64,000 bases of DNA from Sphingobium yanoikuyae (GCF_013001025.1 NZ_CP053021.1:2570001-2634000); one strand, 5' to 3'. Counted from the stretch's first letter, positions 7,911 through 17,283 are shown. Program-made: numbers and translations. Notes: generated by a model from the letters alone, not told the origin.

Positions 7911-10382
7911 TTAGTCTTCGGTCGCCGGCACCGCCGGCATGCAGAACCAGCATTCGGCATCGCTGCCGATCGGCGCGCCCGGCGGGATCGGCGGCGGCGG
8001 CGCGATCGGCTCGGCCAGCTTGGCGCGCTCCTCGGGCGAGGCCATCAGCATTGTGGCAAGATAGCGATTATGCGCAGCGTCGGCGGCGGCGCCGCGCTTG
8101 CCGAGGCGCCCGGCCAGGCTTTCCATATGCGCCCGCACGATCGCGATCGCGGTCGACGACACTTGCTTGTCATCGGCTAGGCTGATGAGGCGCAGGACAT
8201 AGCGGGCACGGACCTGCCGCGCGATTTCCGCCTGCCGGCCCATTGCCCCGGCGGCCATCACCCGATCGTCGATCGCGCCCAGATATTCGTCGAGCGACAG
8301 CTGGCCGGCATCGGCGGCATGCTGCGCCACCAGCCGATTGAGCCGCTCGGGCGCCAGCATCGCGATGAAGCTGCCGTCGGCCGCCACTTCTGCCGCGCGC
8401 GCCCAGTCGAAGGCGGCGGCGGTGCGGCCGGGCAGCAGTTCGATGTCGGTCTGGCGGTCGCTCATGCCCGACTGGATCGATGACAGGAAAGGTGACAGGC
8501 GATCGGGCAGATCGAGCGCGGCGGGGTCGAGCGTCGCGAGCAGCGCGCGCAGCGCGGCCCGCTGCTGCGCGGCGTCGACCGGCAGCGCCTGCTCATGGCC
8601 ATCGCCCTTTACCGCATAGCTGTAATCCACCCCGCCGATCAGCTTCGACGCGGCCGTCACCTGGTAACGGTGGAACAGGTAGATCGGCACGATCATCCGG
8701 CGCAGGTCGGCGGCGGCCGCCCCGGCCGGCAGATTGTCGAGGCCGAAGCGATCGAGCGCGATCCGGCGCACATCCATGATATGGGTGAGCTGCGCGGCGG
8801 CATCCGTGCCGTCATCCCACATATTGCCCCAGGGCTGGGCATCGCCATCGCCGCGTGTGTCACCATCGGCGACAAAGCGATAGCCCTTGGCCTGGACCGC
8901 GCGGGTCATGGCGTCGAGCGCCCCCTTCTCGTCGGTGCCGGCCGGGAACTGGCGATAGAGCCAGTCGATCGCGAACCTGTCCCAGGCGCCAACGCCGGTG
9001 GCATAGGCGTCGGAAAAGTCGAGCGCACCATCCCGCACGGCGATGCGCGGCGCGGGATAGTCCATCACCGACGCCCGGTTCTCGAAGGTCGAACCGGCGA
9101 AATTATGTGACAGGCCCAGCGCATGGCCGACCTCATGCACGGCCAACTGGCGCAGCCGCGCCTTGACCAGCATGATCGGGTCGTCGCTGGCACCGGTGCC
9201 CTCCTTCGCCGCGCCGGCCAGCCCCTCGAAGATCAGCTTGTCCTGCCAGGCGCGCAGCGATCCCAGCTGCACCACGCCGCGCACGATCTCGCCGCTGCGC
9301 GGATCGACGATGGTGGTGCCGGTCGACCAGCCGCGCGTCTCGCGATGGACCCAGGCGATGACATTGTAGCGCGCGTCCATCGGGTTGGCGCCGACCGGCA
9401 GTTCCTCGACCCGGAAGGCGTCGACGAAGCCGGCCGCATCGAACGCCTGCGCCCACCATTGCGCGCCTTCCTTCAGCGCATCGCGGATCGCCTGCGGCGC
9501 GGCACGGTCGACATAGAAGATGATCGGCTTCTTGACTGCCGAACGCTCGGCATTGGGATCGGTCTTTTCCAGCCGGAACCGGCGGACCAGCCGGGTGACG
9601 ATCGGCTCGTCCAGCGCGGCGGCATAATTGTTGCGGATGACCTGGACCGACGTGCCGGTGCGCGGATCATGGGCGCGCGTGTGGAAATTGGCGTCGGGCA
9701 GGCGGATGAAGCTGTGATGCACCCGCACCGTCAGCCCGCGCGCATCGGGCAGCACCCGCTCGATGCTGCGCCCCGGCTCGTCGCTGGTGAAGGTCAGCGC
9801 CGCCTCGAACTCGACATTGTCCGGGAAGGCCAGGCTCTGCGCCGGATCGACATAGGACAGCGCCGGCGCAATCTTGAAACTGCCGGCCTTGGTCGCCTTC
9901 AGCCGCCCGGCAACGTCAAAGGCATCGCGCATCAGCAGGCCGGACAGGTCGACCGTGATGCCCTTGTCATCTTCGCTGACAATATCGCCCGACCAGATCG
10001 GCGAATTGGAGAAGGAGCGCGCGACCGCCTGTTCCTCGCCGGCGTCTCCGTTGAGCGCGCGGAAGCGGTAATTCTCGAACTCGGCCAGCACCTTGTTGCC
10101 GACCTTGCGAAACAGCAGCACCTGCGTCTCGCCCAGTCGCGCGCGATCCAGGCCGATCTCGGCTGCGCCCAGGCCGCCCGCGATCGAGGGGGTGTAGAGA
10201 TAGCGGGCGATGACGCCATTGGCGCCCGCCCTGGGCAGGACGATCTTCTGCCCGCCCGCCAGCGTGAATAGGCTGGCCGGGGCCGGACTTGCCGCTACCG
10301 GCGCAGGCTGGGCCAGCGCGGTGCCGGCCGGCACGCTCAGAATCATCAGGGCGACAAGCGGCAGCGCGCGCAGCGATTTCAT
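7911..10382 (-). CDS. Exported zinc-dependent metalloprotease (met-zincin, DUF5117/DUF4953 type)
   Basis: An 823-residue exported protease. The start at 10382 (MKSLRALPLV) gives a signal peptide ending AQPAPVA and a GGGA-like ribosome site about 10 bp upstream; an alternative ATG lies three codons earlier at 10391. The active-site motif HEVGHALGLSH (HExxHxxGxxH), at about residue 415, matches the metzincin consensus. The SVMDYPAP segment after it fits the Met-turn. The N-terminal DUF5118/DUF5117-like region includes FALTLGG-type repeats. Close to the C-terminus a CWFCMP pair of cysteines is notable. It follows the TonB receptor by 62 bp with an intervening hairpin. Its likely job is cutting proteins or peptides outside the cytoplasm. 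Confidence 0.92.
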   Translation of the reverse strand: MKSLRALPLVALMILSVPAGTALAQPAPVAASPAPASLFTLAGGQKIVLPRAGANGVIARYLYTPSIAGGLGAAEIGLDRARLGETQVLLFRKVGNKVLAEFENYRFRALNGDAGEEQAVARSFSNSPIWSGDIVSEDDKGITVDLSGLLMRDAFDVAGRLKATKAGSFKIAPALSYVDPAQSLAFPDNVEFEAALTFTSDEPGRSIERVLPDARGLTVRVHHSFIRLPDANFHTRAHDPRTGTSVQVIRNNYAAALDEPIVTRLVRRFRLEKTDPNAERSAVKKPIIFYVDRAAPQAIRDALKEGAQWWAQAFDAAGFVDAFRVEELPVGANPMDARYNVIAWVHRETRGWSTGTTIVDPRSGEIVRGVVQLGSLRAWQDKLIFEGLAGAAKEGTGASDDPIMLVKARLRQLAVHEVGHALGLSHNFAGSTFENRASVMDYPAPRIAVRDGALDFSDAYATGVGAWDRFAIDWLYRQFPAGTDEKGALDAMTRAVQAKGYRFVADGDTRGDGDAQPWGNMWDDGTDAAAQLTHIMDVRRIALDRFGLDNLPAGAAAADLRRMIVPIYLFHRYQVTAASKLIGGVDYSYAVKGDGHEQALPVDAAQQRAALRALLATLDPAALDLPDRLSPFLSSIQSGMSDRQTDIELLPGRTAAAFDWARAAEVAADGSFIAMLAPERLNRLVAQHAADAGQLSLDEYLGAIDDRVMAAGAMGRQAEIARQVRARYVLRLISLADDKQVSSTAIAIVRAHMESLAGRLGKRGAAADAAHNRYLATMLMASPEERAKLAEPIAPPPPIPPGAPIGSDAECWFCMPAVPATED

Positions 10383-10402
10383 CAATAACATGTCCCGAAA
10401 GC

Positions 10403-10435
10403 AAAAAATGGGCACCGGCGCGATGGCCGGTGCCC
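10403..10435 (-). terminator. Terminator-like hairpin after TonB-dependent receptor
   Basis: A 10-bp perfect stem (GGGCACCGGC, loop GCGATG, GCCGGTGCCC) at 10410-10435, followed on the minus strand by A then T6 (A run at 10403-10408). It lies between the receptor stop and the metalloprotease start. It should terminate part of the receptor transcript and so lower expression of the downstream hydrolases relative to the receptor. Confidence 0.8.
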
Positions 10436-10444
10436 CAGGAGGCA

Positions 10445-13400
10445 TCAGAATTTGTGGCTGACGTTCAAGTACCAATAGCGACGCAGCGGCGAATAAAGCT
10501 GGCCCTGATAGCCACTGGACGACAGCGGCGGCGCCTTGTCGAACAGGTTGCGCACGCCAATCCGCATGCTGGTGCCGCTCAGCGATCCCTCGGTGAAGCG
10601 ATACTGGCCATAGAGGTTCGCCGTGGTGGTCGCCTTGACCGTCCAGTAATCGCCGTCGGCGTCGATCAGGCCGGTGTCATAGACCTTGCCGGTATATTGG
10701 GCGAAGGCACCGACCGTCACGTTGTTCAGCGACCAGGTGAGCGATGCCGAACCGCGCCACTTGGGCTTGCGGTCGAGCTGCAACAGGCTGCGGCCGCCCG
10801 AGATGTTGACGGCGGCGTCGATGTCGCCCGCGTCCTGCGCCGCCAGCAGTTCGGCGATGCCCGGCGAGGGTTCCTGATAATATTTCAGGAAGTGCGACGC
10901 ATTGACCGCGAAGTTGAAGCTACCCACGCTGGTTTCGGGCGTGCGATAGGTCAGGTTGAAGTCCAGGCCCTTCACCGTCTGCGGCTGCAAATTGGTATAT
11001 TGGTCGAGGACGTAGAGAACCTCGCCCGCCGGGGTCAGGCCGGTGCCGGCAAAGGCTTCGACATCCGAAGCGGTCGCCGCGGCGCGGATCACGTTCGGAT
11101 TGCTCGAACCCTGCTTGCGCAGCAGATAGTCGAGGATCAGCGCATTGCCTTCGCCGAAGATGCCGACCAGGCCGGTCTGGCGCACCCGCCACCAGTCGGT
11201 GGTGAAGGTCAGATGGCCCATGCCGTCGGGCAGCGGCGGCTCCAGCACGACGCCGAAGGACAGGGTCTTTGCCCGTTCAGGATCGAGATCCGGGTTACCC
11301 GAGCGCCGGGCCGAGGTGGTCTGCGCCCGCGAACATTGCGAGAAGTCGGTGATGCGGCCGGCGCGAACGTCCGCCTCGCACATGATATAGTCGGTGCGGC
11401 TGTTCGCGCGCGTGACGACCGTCGCGTTGGTCTGCTCCAGGTTCGGCGCACGGAACGACTTGGCCCAGGAACCACGGAAGCGGATGCCGCGCACCACTTC
11501 CCAGGCGCCGGCGATCTTCGGCACGGCGACATCGCCGAAATCGCTATAATGTTCGTAACGGCCAGCCAGCTGGAGATCCAGGCTGCGCACCAGCGGAATG
11601 TCCATTTCCGGCGAAACCAGCGGCACGGCAAATTCCGCATAGGCGCCGAACACTTCGCGATGGCCGCTGGTGTCGTTGTTGAGCGCCGAGTTGACGAAGT
11701 CGCCCGAGACCGCGCCGGTCAGCGGATCGGTGTAGGTGATGGTGCCGTCGATGCGCGGATCGCGATCGTCAAGCTGGGTCTCGCGCCGTGCCTCGATGCC
11801 GGCGGCAAAGCCGACATTGCCACCCGGCAGGGTGAACAGGTCGCTCTTGGAGATGCGGAAGTCATAGGTCGCCAGCGTCGACTTGGTATAGCGGACCAGT
11901 TCCTCGCGCATCGCGTCGATGGTCGACTGGCTGTTCACCGACGTGCCGAAGATATTATAGGCTTCGGGAGTCGAGAGCGACAGATATTCCTGCAGCTTGG
12001 TGCGGCTGATATTGTCGCTGACGTCGCGGGCCCAGGCTTCGGAATAGCTGATCGCGCTTTCCCAGTTGAAGCCGTTGAACTCGCCGCGCAGGCCGGCCAG
12101 CAGGCGATATTGCTGGTTGGTCACGGTGACGTTCATCGGACCGAAGTCCTCGAACAGATAATTGTTGATGGTGAGCGGCAGACCCTCGGCCGGGGCATTG
12201 GTGCCGGCCAGGCGGTTGGGATTGACGGTGCCGTTGGCGAACACGGCCTGACCCAGCGGGTTCCAGTAATTGCTCGCCGGCACATAGATCGGGATCGAGC
12301 TGAGCGTCGCGACCGGGCTCTGCTGCGCCCTGGTCTTGCTGCGATAGAAGCCGGCTTCGGCGAAGAAGGTGACATCGTCGCTGATGTCATAATGGCCGGT
12401 CATGAACAGGTTGAGGCGGTTGAGGCGCGGCATGATCGACGTGCCCTGCGCCAGCGAGTCATAACGCAGGTCGCGGTCCGCGCCCGCTGTCGCCATCGCA
12501 CCATTCTGGATGCAGCGATCATTGCCGATCGCGGCGACGCAGCCCGTGCTGCTGGTCGGCTGCAGGTGGAACTGGCCCGATGCGTTGGTCAGGGACGTGC
12601 CGTTGATGGTGACGGGCACATTGCCATAGGTGCGCAGATTGGCGAAGGGCGTGGTGGTCGACCGGCCGTCAAGCGAGGTCGAGCCTTCGAATGCAGTGCC
12701 TTCGAACAGGCCACGGCGGTCGGAGGATTCGGTATAATATTGCTCGGTCGAATCCAGGCCAGTGCCATGGTCATAGCTGCCGAACAGGGTGATGTTGCCG
12801 CGATTTTCGGCGAAGTTGGTGCCAATCACGCCATTGCCGTTGAACTCGCGCAGGCCGGTGCCTTCCGCGCCGCCATATTGCAGCGACAGTTCCGCGCCCT
12901 GATAATCGGTCTTGAGCACGGTGTTGACCACACCCGCCACCGCGTCCGCGCCGTAAATGGCGGCCGCGCCGTCGCGCAGCACTTCCAGCCGCTCCAGCCC
13001 GTTCACCGGGATGGCATTGGTGTTGTAGCTCAGCACCGGCACCAGCTGGTCGTTCGCCTGGCTGGTCGGGTGGGCGACGACACGGCGGCCGTTCAGCAGC
13101 ACCAGCGTGTTGCCGATGCCCAGGCTGCGCAGGTCGAGCGAGCCGACGTCGCCGCGCGCGCCGTTGGAGCTGCCGGGCAGATACTGGCTGTTGAACTGGA
13201 CGTCGCCAAATTGCGGGATCGAACGGAACAGTTCGTCGCCCGACACGGCGGCAGCGCTCTTGATCTCGTCGGTCGATACCACCGTGACCGGCAGCGCCTC
13301 GTTGATCTTGGCGCCCTTGATCTGCGAGCCGACGACGACGATGCCGTCCGCCGCATCCGCCGCCGGGGCGGCGTCCTGCGCAAATGCGCTGCCTGCGGTC

Positions 13401-13462
13401 ATGGCCCATCCCATGGCGATCAGGCTCGCCGCGCAGGCTCCCTTGTTCCGATACACACCCAT
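10445..13462 (-). CDS. TonB-dependent receptor (heads the hydrolase series)
   Basis: A 1005-residue outer-membrane receptor. The start at 13462 has a good ribosome site (AGGGGAAG, 5-bp spacing) and a signal peptide (MGVYRNKG...AFAQ). A TonB-box-like GIVVVGSQI follows at about residue 39. The plug domain (about 50-190) contains LVLLNGRRVV and IEVLRDGAAAIYGADAVAGVVN, typical of large sphingomonad/Caulobacter-type receptors. The barrel ends in aromatic Phe (VSHKF). It probably imports peptides or other oligomers that the downstream protease, amidohydrolase and carboxypeptidase process; that substrate guess rests on context only. The 5' leader contains a stable hairpin just upstream of the ribosome site. 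Confidence 0.93.
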   Translation of the reverse strand: MGVYRNKGACAASLIAMGWAMTAGSAFAQDAAPAADAADGIVVVGSQIKGAKINEALPVTVVSTDEIKSAAAVSGDELFRSIPQFGDVQFNSQYLPGSSNGARGDVGSLDLRSLGIGNTLVLLNGRRVVAHPTSQANDQLVPVLSYNTNAIPVNGLERLEVLRDGAAAIYGADAVAGVVNTVLKTDYQGAELSLQYGGAEGTGLREFNGNGVIGTNFAENRGNITLFGSYDHGTGLDSTEQYYTESSDRRGLFEGTAFEGSTSLDGRSTTTPFANLRTYGNVPVTINGTSLTNASGQFHLQPTSSTGCVAAIGNDRCIQNGAMATAGADRDLRYDSLAQGTSIMPRLNRLNLFMTGHYDISDDVTFFAEAGFYRSKTRAQQSPVATLSSIPIYVPASNYWNPLGQAVFANGTVNPNRLAGTNAPAEGLPLTINNYLFEDFGPMNVTVTNQQYRLLAGLRGEFNGFNWESAISYSEAWARDVSDNISRTKLQEYLSLSTPEAYNIFGTSVNSQSTIDAMREELVRYTKSTLATYDFRISKSDLFTLPGGNVGFAAGIEARRETQLDDRDPRIDGTITYTDPLTGAVSGDFVNSALNNDTSGHREVFGAYAEFAVPLVSPEMDIPLVRSLDLQLAGRYEHYSDFGDVAVPKIAGAWEVVRGIRFRGSWAKSFRAPNLEQTNATVVTRANSRTDYIMCEADVRAGRITDFSQCSRAQTTSARRSGNPDLDPERAKTLSFGVVLEPPLPDGMGHLTFTTDWWRVRQTGLVGIFGEGNALILDYLLRKQGSSNPNVIRAAATASDVEAFAGTGLTPAGEVLYVLDQYTNLQPQTVKGLDFNLTYRTPETSVGSFNFAVNASHFLKYYQEPSPGIAELLAAQDAGDIDAAVNISGGRSLLQLDRKPKWRGSASLTWSLNNVTVGAFAQYTGKVYDTGLIDADGDYWTVKATTTANLYGQYRFTEGSLSGTSMRIGVRNLFDKAPPLSSSGYQGQLYSPLRRYWYLNVSHKF

Positions 13463-13482
13463 ATGTCTTCCCCTGGCTCCCG

Positions 13483-13503
13483 CCATCCGATCCCTTCGGA
13501 TGG
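13483..13503 (-). promoter_or_regulatory. Leader hairpin upstream of TonB receptor ribosome site
   Basis: Inverted repeat CCATCCGA, 5-nt loop, TCGGATGG, about 12 bp upstream of the Shine-Dalgarno of the receptor starting at 13462. Its position suggests a 5'-UTR structure or an operator. I see no known riboswitch consensus. The rest of the 241-bp divergent region to the M20 gene is AT-richer around 13577-13610 and probably carries both promoters. Confidence 0.45.
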
Positions 13504-13703
13504 GCTCTGATCTTTTGAGGTTGTCCCCTCGTCCGGCTGCGTGGCCGGAAACCCTCTCATTGTCGGAGACGCAGGCCCGAAAATTTCCCCCATCAAAAAT
13601 TTCACTTTTGTGATGGTGGTATCCATCGCCCTGATCGATAAGCCGTTTCACCAGTGGGGGATGGTGCTGACCGCCCCGCTTCATGCAGCCAGGGGATCCA
13701 TCC

Positions 13704-15152
13704 ATGTCACGCTTCGCCCGCTCCTTCCTTGCCCTCCTCGCGCTCGGTGCATCGGCGCCCGCCCTGGCCGGGCCGCTGGCCGATGGCGACAAGATGGCGA
13801 TCATGGCGGATGTCGATCGCGGCGCCGACACGCTGGCCAAGAACGCCCTGCAGATCTGGAACTATGCCGAAATCGGCTTTCAGGAGACCAAGAGTTCGGC
13901 CCTGTTGCAGCAGCAGCTGAAGGCCGCCGGCTTCACGGTCGAGGCCGGGATCGCCGGCATGCCGACCGCCTTCGTCGCCCGCTTCAGGACCGGCGACGGC
14001 CCGGTCATCGGCCTGCTCGCCGAATATGACGCGCTGCCCGGCCTGCCGCAGGCGGCCGAGCCGGTGCGCAAGCCGATCGAGGGCATTGCCGGCCATGGCT
14101 GCGGCCATAATCTGTTCGGCGCAGCCTCGGTCGCGGCTGCCATCGCCACCAAGGACTGGATGGTCGCGCACAAGATCAAGGGCGAGCTGCGCCTCTATGG
14201 CACCCCGGCGGAGGAAGGCGGATCGGGCAAGGTCTTCATCGTCCGCGCGGGCCTCACCAAGGACGTGTCGGCGATGATCCACTGGCATGCCGCCGACAGC
14301 AACAGCGCGTCGCAGAATACCGCACTCGCCAATATCAGCGGCAAGTTCCGCTTCCACGGCACCGCCGCCCATGCCGCCGCCGCGCCCGAACGTGGCCGCT
14401 CCGCGCTCGACGGGGTCGAAGCGATGGACGCCATGGTCAACATGATGCGCGAACATGTGCCGCAGGAAACTCGCATCCATTATGTCATCACCGATGGCGG
14501 CAAGGCGCCCAATGTCGTGCCCGATACGGCCGAGGTCTATTATTATGTCCGCCACCCCAATCAGCAGGTGGTCGCCGACATCATGGACCGGGTGAAGAAG
14601 GCGGCCGAGGGCGCGGCCATGGGCACCGGCACCACGGTCGAGTTCAACCAGGTCGGCGGCACCTTCGACCTGCTGCCCAACGACACGCTGGGCCATGTCA
14701 TGTACGACAATCTGAAACAGGTGACCCTGCCCAGCTATAATGCGCAGGAGCAGGCTTTCATCACCCAGATCCAGTCGAGCTTCCCCAAGGGCACGCGCAT
14801 GGGCGATGGCAGCGTCGAAGCCTATAGCAGCGGCGGCCTGACGCCGGCCTCCACCGATGTCGGCGATGTCAGCTACACGACCCCGACGGTCGGCATGGTC
14901 GCGGCCACCTGGGCGCCGGGCACCCCGCCGCACAGCTGGCAGGCGGTCGCCGCCAGCGGCACCAGCGTCGGCACCAAGGGCGCGGTCGTCGCCGCCAAGG
15001 CGATGGCGCTGACCGCCGCGCAACTGTTCCAGAGCCCGGACACGCTGGCGGAGGCCAAGGCCGAACTGGATCGCCGTCGCGGCAAGGATTTCGTCTATCG
15101 CTCGCTGCTGGGCGACAAGGGACCAGCGCTGGAATATCGAAACGGGAAGTGA
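13704..15152 (+). CDS. Exported M20-family amidohydrolase (AbgB/aminobenzoyl-glutamate type)
   Basis: A 482-residue exported M20 hydrolase. The start at 13704 is supported by AGGGGA about 8 bp upstream and by the signal peptide MSRFARSFLALLALG...ALAG. Family signatures include LLAEYDALPGLP, the metal-binding GHGCGHN, TPAEEGGSGK, and HWHAAD, followed by a dimerisation-domain FHGTAAHAAAAPERGRSALD. This arrangement is that of the AbgB-like group that cleaves amide-linked aminobenzoyl-glutamate or similar peptides; the AbgB subunit is normally cytoplasmic, so export here is a difference. It is transcribed divergently from the TonB receptor and probably shares its control region. Confidence 0.9.
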   Translation: MSRFARSFLALLALGASAPALAGPLADGDKMAIMADVDRGADTLAKNALQIWNYAEIGFQETKSSALLQQQLKAAGFTVEAGIAGMPTAFVARFRTGDGPVIGLLAEYDALPGLPQAAEPVRKPIEGIAGHGCGHNLFGAASVAAAIATKDWMVAHKIKGELRLYGTPAEEGGSGKVFIVRAGLTKDVSAMIHWHAADSNSASQNTALANISGKFRFHGTAAHAAAAPERGRSALDGVEAMDAMVNMMREHVPQETRIHYVITDGGKAPNVVPDTAEVYYYVRHPNQQVVADIMDRVKKAAEGAAMGTGTTVEFNQVGGTFDLLPNDTLGHVMYDNLKQVTLPSYNAQEQAFITQIQSSFPKGTRMGDGSVEAYSSGGLTPASTDVGDVSYTTPTVGMVAATWAPGTPPHSWQAVAASGTSVGTKGAVVAAKAMALTAAQLFQSPDTLAEAKAELDRRRGKDFVYRSLLGDKGPALEYRNGK

Positions 15153-15171
15153 CGATCCCGAAGCAGGACGA

Positions 15172-15816
15172 TCACTCGCCCGCCTCCTTGTAGGCGGGCA
15201 ACCCCAGCCCACGGCGGATTGCCAGCGCCCGCAGGCCAAATCCCAGCAGCGCCGCGATCACGCCGGCGACCGGCACATCCAGCCCGGCCAGCCGCAGCAG
15301 CACGAACAGGCCGGAGGCGAACGCTGCGGCCGTGACATAGAGTTCCGGGCGCAGCAGGATCGACGGCTCGCCCGCCAGCGTGTCGCGCATGATCCCGCCG
15401 ACGCAGCCGGTGACCACGCCCATCATTCCCGCGACAAAGGGCGGCACGCCAAAGCTCATCGCCTTAGCCGCGCCAAAGACCGCGAAGGCAGCCAGCCCGA
15501 TCGCATCGAGCCAGTCGAGCGCATGATCGCTCCACCAGCAGCGCGGCGTGATCCAGACGGTAATGGCGGCGGCCATGCAGACAATCGAAGGCGCCGGATC
15601 ATGGATCCAGAAGACCGGCGCATCGATCAGCAGGTCGCGCACCGTGCCGCCGCCCACCCCGGTCAGCAGGGCGAAGAAGGCAAAGGTCACCAATGTCTGG
15701 CGCAGGCGCGCGGCAGCCAATGCGCCGGAAGCCCCGAAGACGAAGGTGCCGATCAGGCTCAACGCCTCCAGCACTGGTCCGATATGGGTGGCGATCGTCG
15801 GGGTCGGCGGCAGCAT
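15172..15816 (-). CDS. TRIC/UPF0126 family membrane channel protein
   Basis: A 214-residue inner-membrane protein with two tandem UPF0126 repeats (about residues 15-90 and 100-180), each with a glycine-rich TGVGGGTVRDLL / GGIMRDTL signature, and about seven membrane segments. Bacterial relatives include YadS and the trimeric intracellular cation (TRIC) channels; transport of cations or glycine has been proposed for the family. It converges on the M20 gene with a 19-bp gap. Nothing nearby narrows the substrate. Confidence 0.88.
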   Translation of the reverse strand: MLPPTPTIATHIGPVLEALSLIGTFVFGASGALAAARLRQTLVTFAFFALLTGVGGGTVRDLLIDAPVFWIHDPAPSIVCMAAAITVWITPRCWWSDHALDWLDAIGLAAFAVFGAAKAMSFGVPPFVAGMMGVVTGCVGGIMRDTLAGEPSILLRPELYVTAAAFASGLFVLLRLAGLDVPVAGVIAALLGFGLRALAIRRGLGLPAYKEAGE

Positions 15817-15834
15817 GGCTTTCCGTAGCCGCTA

Positions 15835-15862
15835 TCGGGCGCCAGCGGAAGCCGGCGCCCGA
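15835..15862. repeat. Inverted repeat between TRIC and M20 genes
   Basis: A 9-bp perfect inverted repeat (TCGGGCGCC, 10-nt loop, GGCGCCCGA) in the 53-bp gap between two minus-strand genes. No T tract follows on either strand, so an intrinsic terminator is unlikely; it may act as a 3'-end stabiliser for the upstream M20 transcript. Confidence 0.4.
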
Positions 15863-15869
15863 GGATCGA

Positions 15870-17185
15870 TCATTTCCGGCCCTTCTCGGCCGACAAACGG
15901 GTCATCAATATGGCCGCCCGCTTGGCCTGGCGCGGCATGGTGGACAGGTCCGCCTTTTCCGCCGGGCTATGGTCGCCGGTCGAGGCGAGGCCAAGACCCA
16001 CCAGCCCGTCGACATCCTGCGCGACGAAGCTGATATCGCCGGCGCCGCGCTTGAGCGGATCAAGCTCAGGCATTTCGGGCAGGCCCAGATCCTTGTTGAT
16101 GCCATTGAGCTTGCCCAGCAGCGCGCGGTTGCCCGCGGTTGGTGCCATGGAGGGATAGCCCAGGTCAAAGGCGATGCTGGCACCAGTGCCGGGCAGATGG
16201 CCGGTATCGACGATCGCCTGCATCTTCGCCCGCACCCGCTCGGTCTGGTCCTGGCTGAGCGTGCGGAAATCGCCCTTGGCGACAGCGATCGGCGGGATGA
16301 TGTTGGTCTTGCCGGTCACGGCGATGCGCACCCCGTCCTTGTCGACATCGGCGCTCTGGCCGCCACCGATCAGGCCGACATTGAAGGTCAGGTTGGGTTC
16401 CGGCAATTCCTTGCGGAAAGCGGTGATGATCCGCGCCATTTCATAGACGGCGCCATCACCGGCGGCGGCGGAGAAGATGCCCGAACTGTGCGCCGACTTG
16501 CCGCTGGTGGTCAGCGTCCAGCTGTTGGAGGAGCGACGCGCGATCGAGCCCATATCCTTGCCGTCCTCGCGGCTCAGCCCCTCGAAATCGAGCGCGACGT
16601 CGGCCCGCTTGCCGGCCGCGATCAGGTCAGCACGGGAAATCGAGACCGGATCGCCCGAAGCCTCCTCGTCACCGGTCAGCACCACCTCGATATTAGCGTT
16701 CTTCAGCGTGCCAGCCGCCTGCATCGCCTTCAGGCCAGCAGCATCGTCACCACCCCGCCCTTGTCGTCGCCGACACCCGGTCCGGCCGCCCAGTCGCCCT
16801 CGCGCTTGAAGGTCTGGAACGGGGAGTCCGGCTCGAACACCGTGTCGAGATGGCCGATCAGCAGCATCTTCGTCGTGCCCACCTTGCCCCTGTGAACGGC
16901 GATAAAATGGCCGGCGCGCTTGACCTGATCCATCGGTTTCCAGGTGACGACGAAGCCCAGCGCCTCGAACTCGGGACGCAGCATGTCGGCCACCGCCTTG
17001 ACGCCGGCGACATTCATCGACCCGCTATTCTGGTTCACGATCTTTTCGAGGAGGGTGATCGCGGGCTCATGGCCGGCATCGACGCTGGCGCCGATCTTCT
17101 GTTCGGCCGGGCTCAGCGCCGCCTGTGCCGTGGTCGCCAGCAGCATCGCGCCGCACAGCGCCGCCTTCACAATAGTCTGTCGCAT
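15870..17185 (-). pseudogene. Exported M20/glutamate carboxypeptidase, disrupted by a one-base frameshift
   Basis: Two adjacent frames together make one M20 metallopeptidase of the carboxypeptidase G2-like group. The first (17185 down to the TGA at 16732-16730) encodes a signal peptide (MRQTIVKAALCG...AQAA) and runs through LLIGHLDTVF and GVGDDKGGVVTMLLA. The second continues as LKAMQAAGTL and ANIEVVLTGDEEASGDP, then the dimerisation domain with KSAHSSGIFS, to the C-terminus. Adding one base at about 16733-16736 (GGCCTG to GGCGCTG) restores an open frame of 438 codons. Both halves keep all expected metal ligands and show no other damage. It is therefore either a very recent null mutation or a sequencing error. 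Confidence 0.88.
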
Positions 17186-17246
17186 GGGTTCGTAACTTCA
17201 CCGAAACAAAGGAAAATGGGCCGCTCCGGGGCAGCCGTAGAATAGA

Positions 17247-17276
17247 ACGGGTGGCGCGCGCAGACACGCCACCCGT
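17247..17276 (-). terminator. Terminator-like hairpin after glutathione peroxidase
   Basis: A 10-bp perfect stem (ACGGGTGGCG, 10-nt loop, CGCCACCCGT) just beyond the stop of the peroxidase gene on the minus strand, followed by TTCTATTCT. The T tract is interrupted, so efficiency is uncertain. Confidence 0.6.
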
Positions 17277-17283
17277 CGGATGT

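Noticed and set aside
10289..13510. A 1073-residue plus-strand open frame antisense to the TonB receptor
   Set aside because: Same shadow pattern; the minus-strand frame has a signal peptide, plug and barrel.
15835..15862. A member of a repeat family (REP-like)
   Set aside because: Only one copy is seen in the window and it is a plain inverted repeat; noted as a feature only.
16725..16745. Programmed ribosomal frameshift in the M20 peptidase
   Set aside because: No slippery heptamer or downstream stem is visible; a simple one-base loss explains the sequence.
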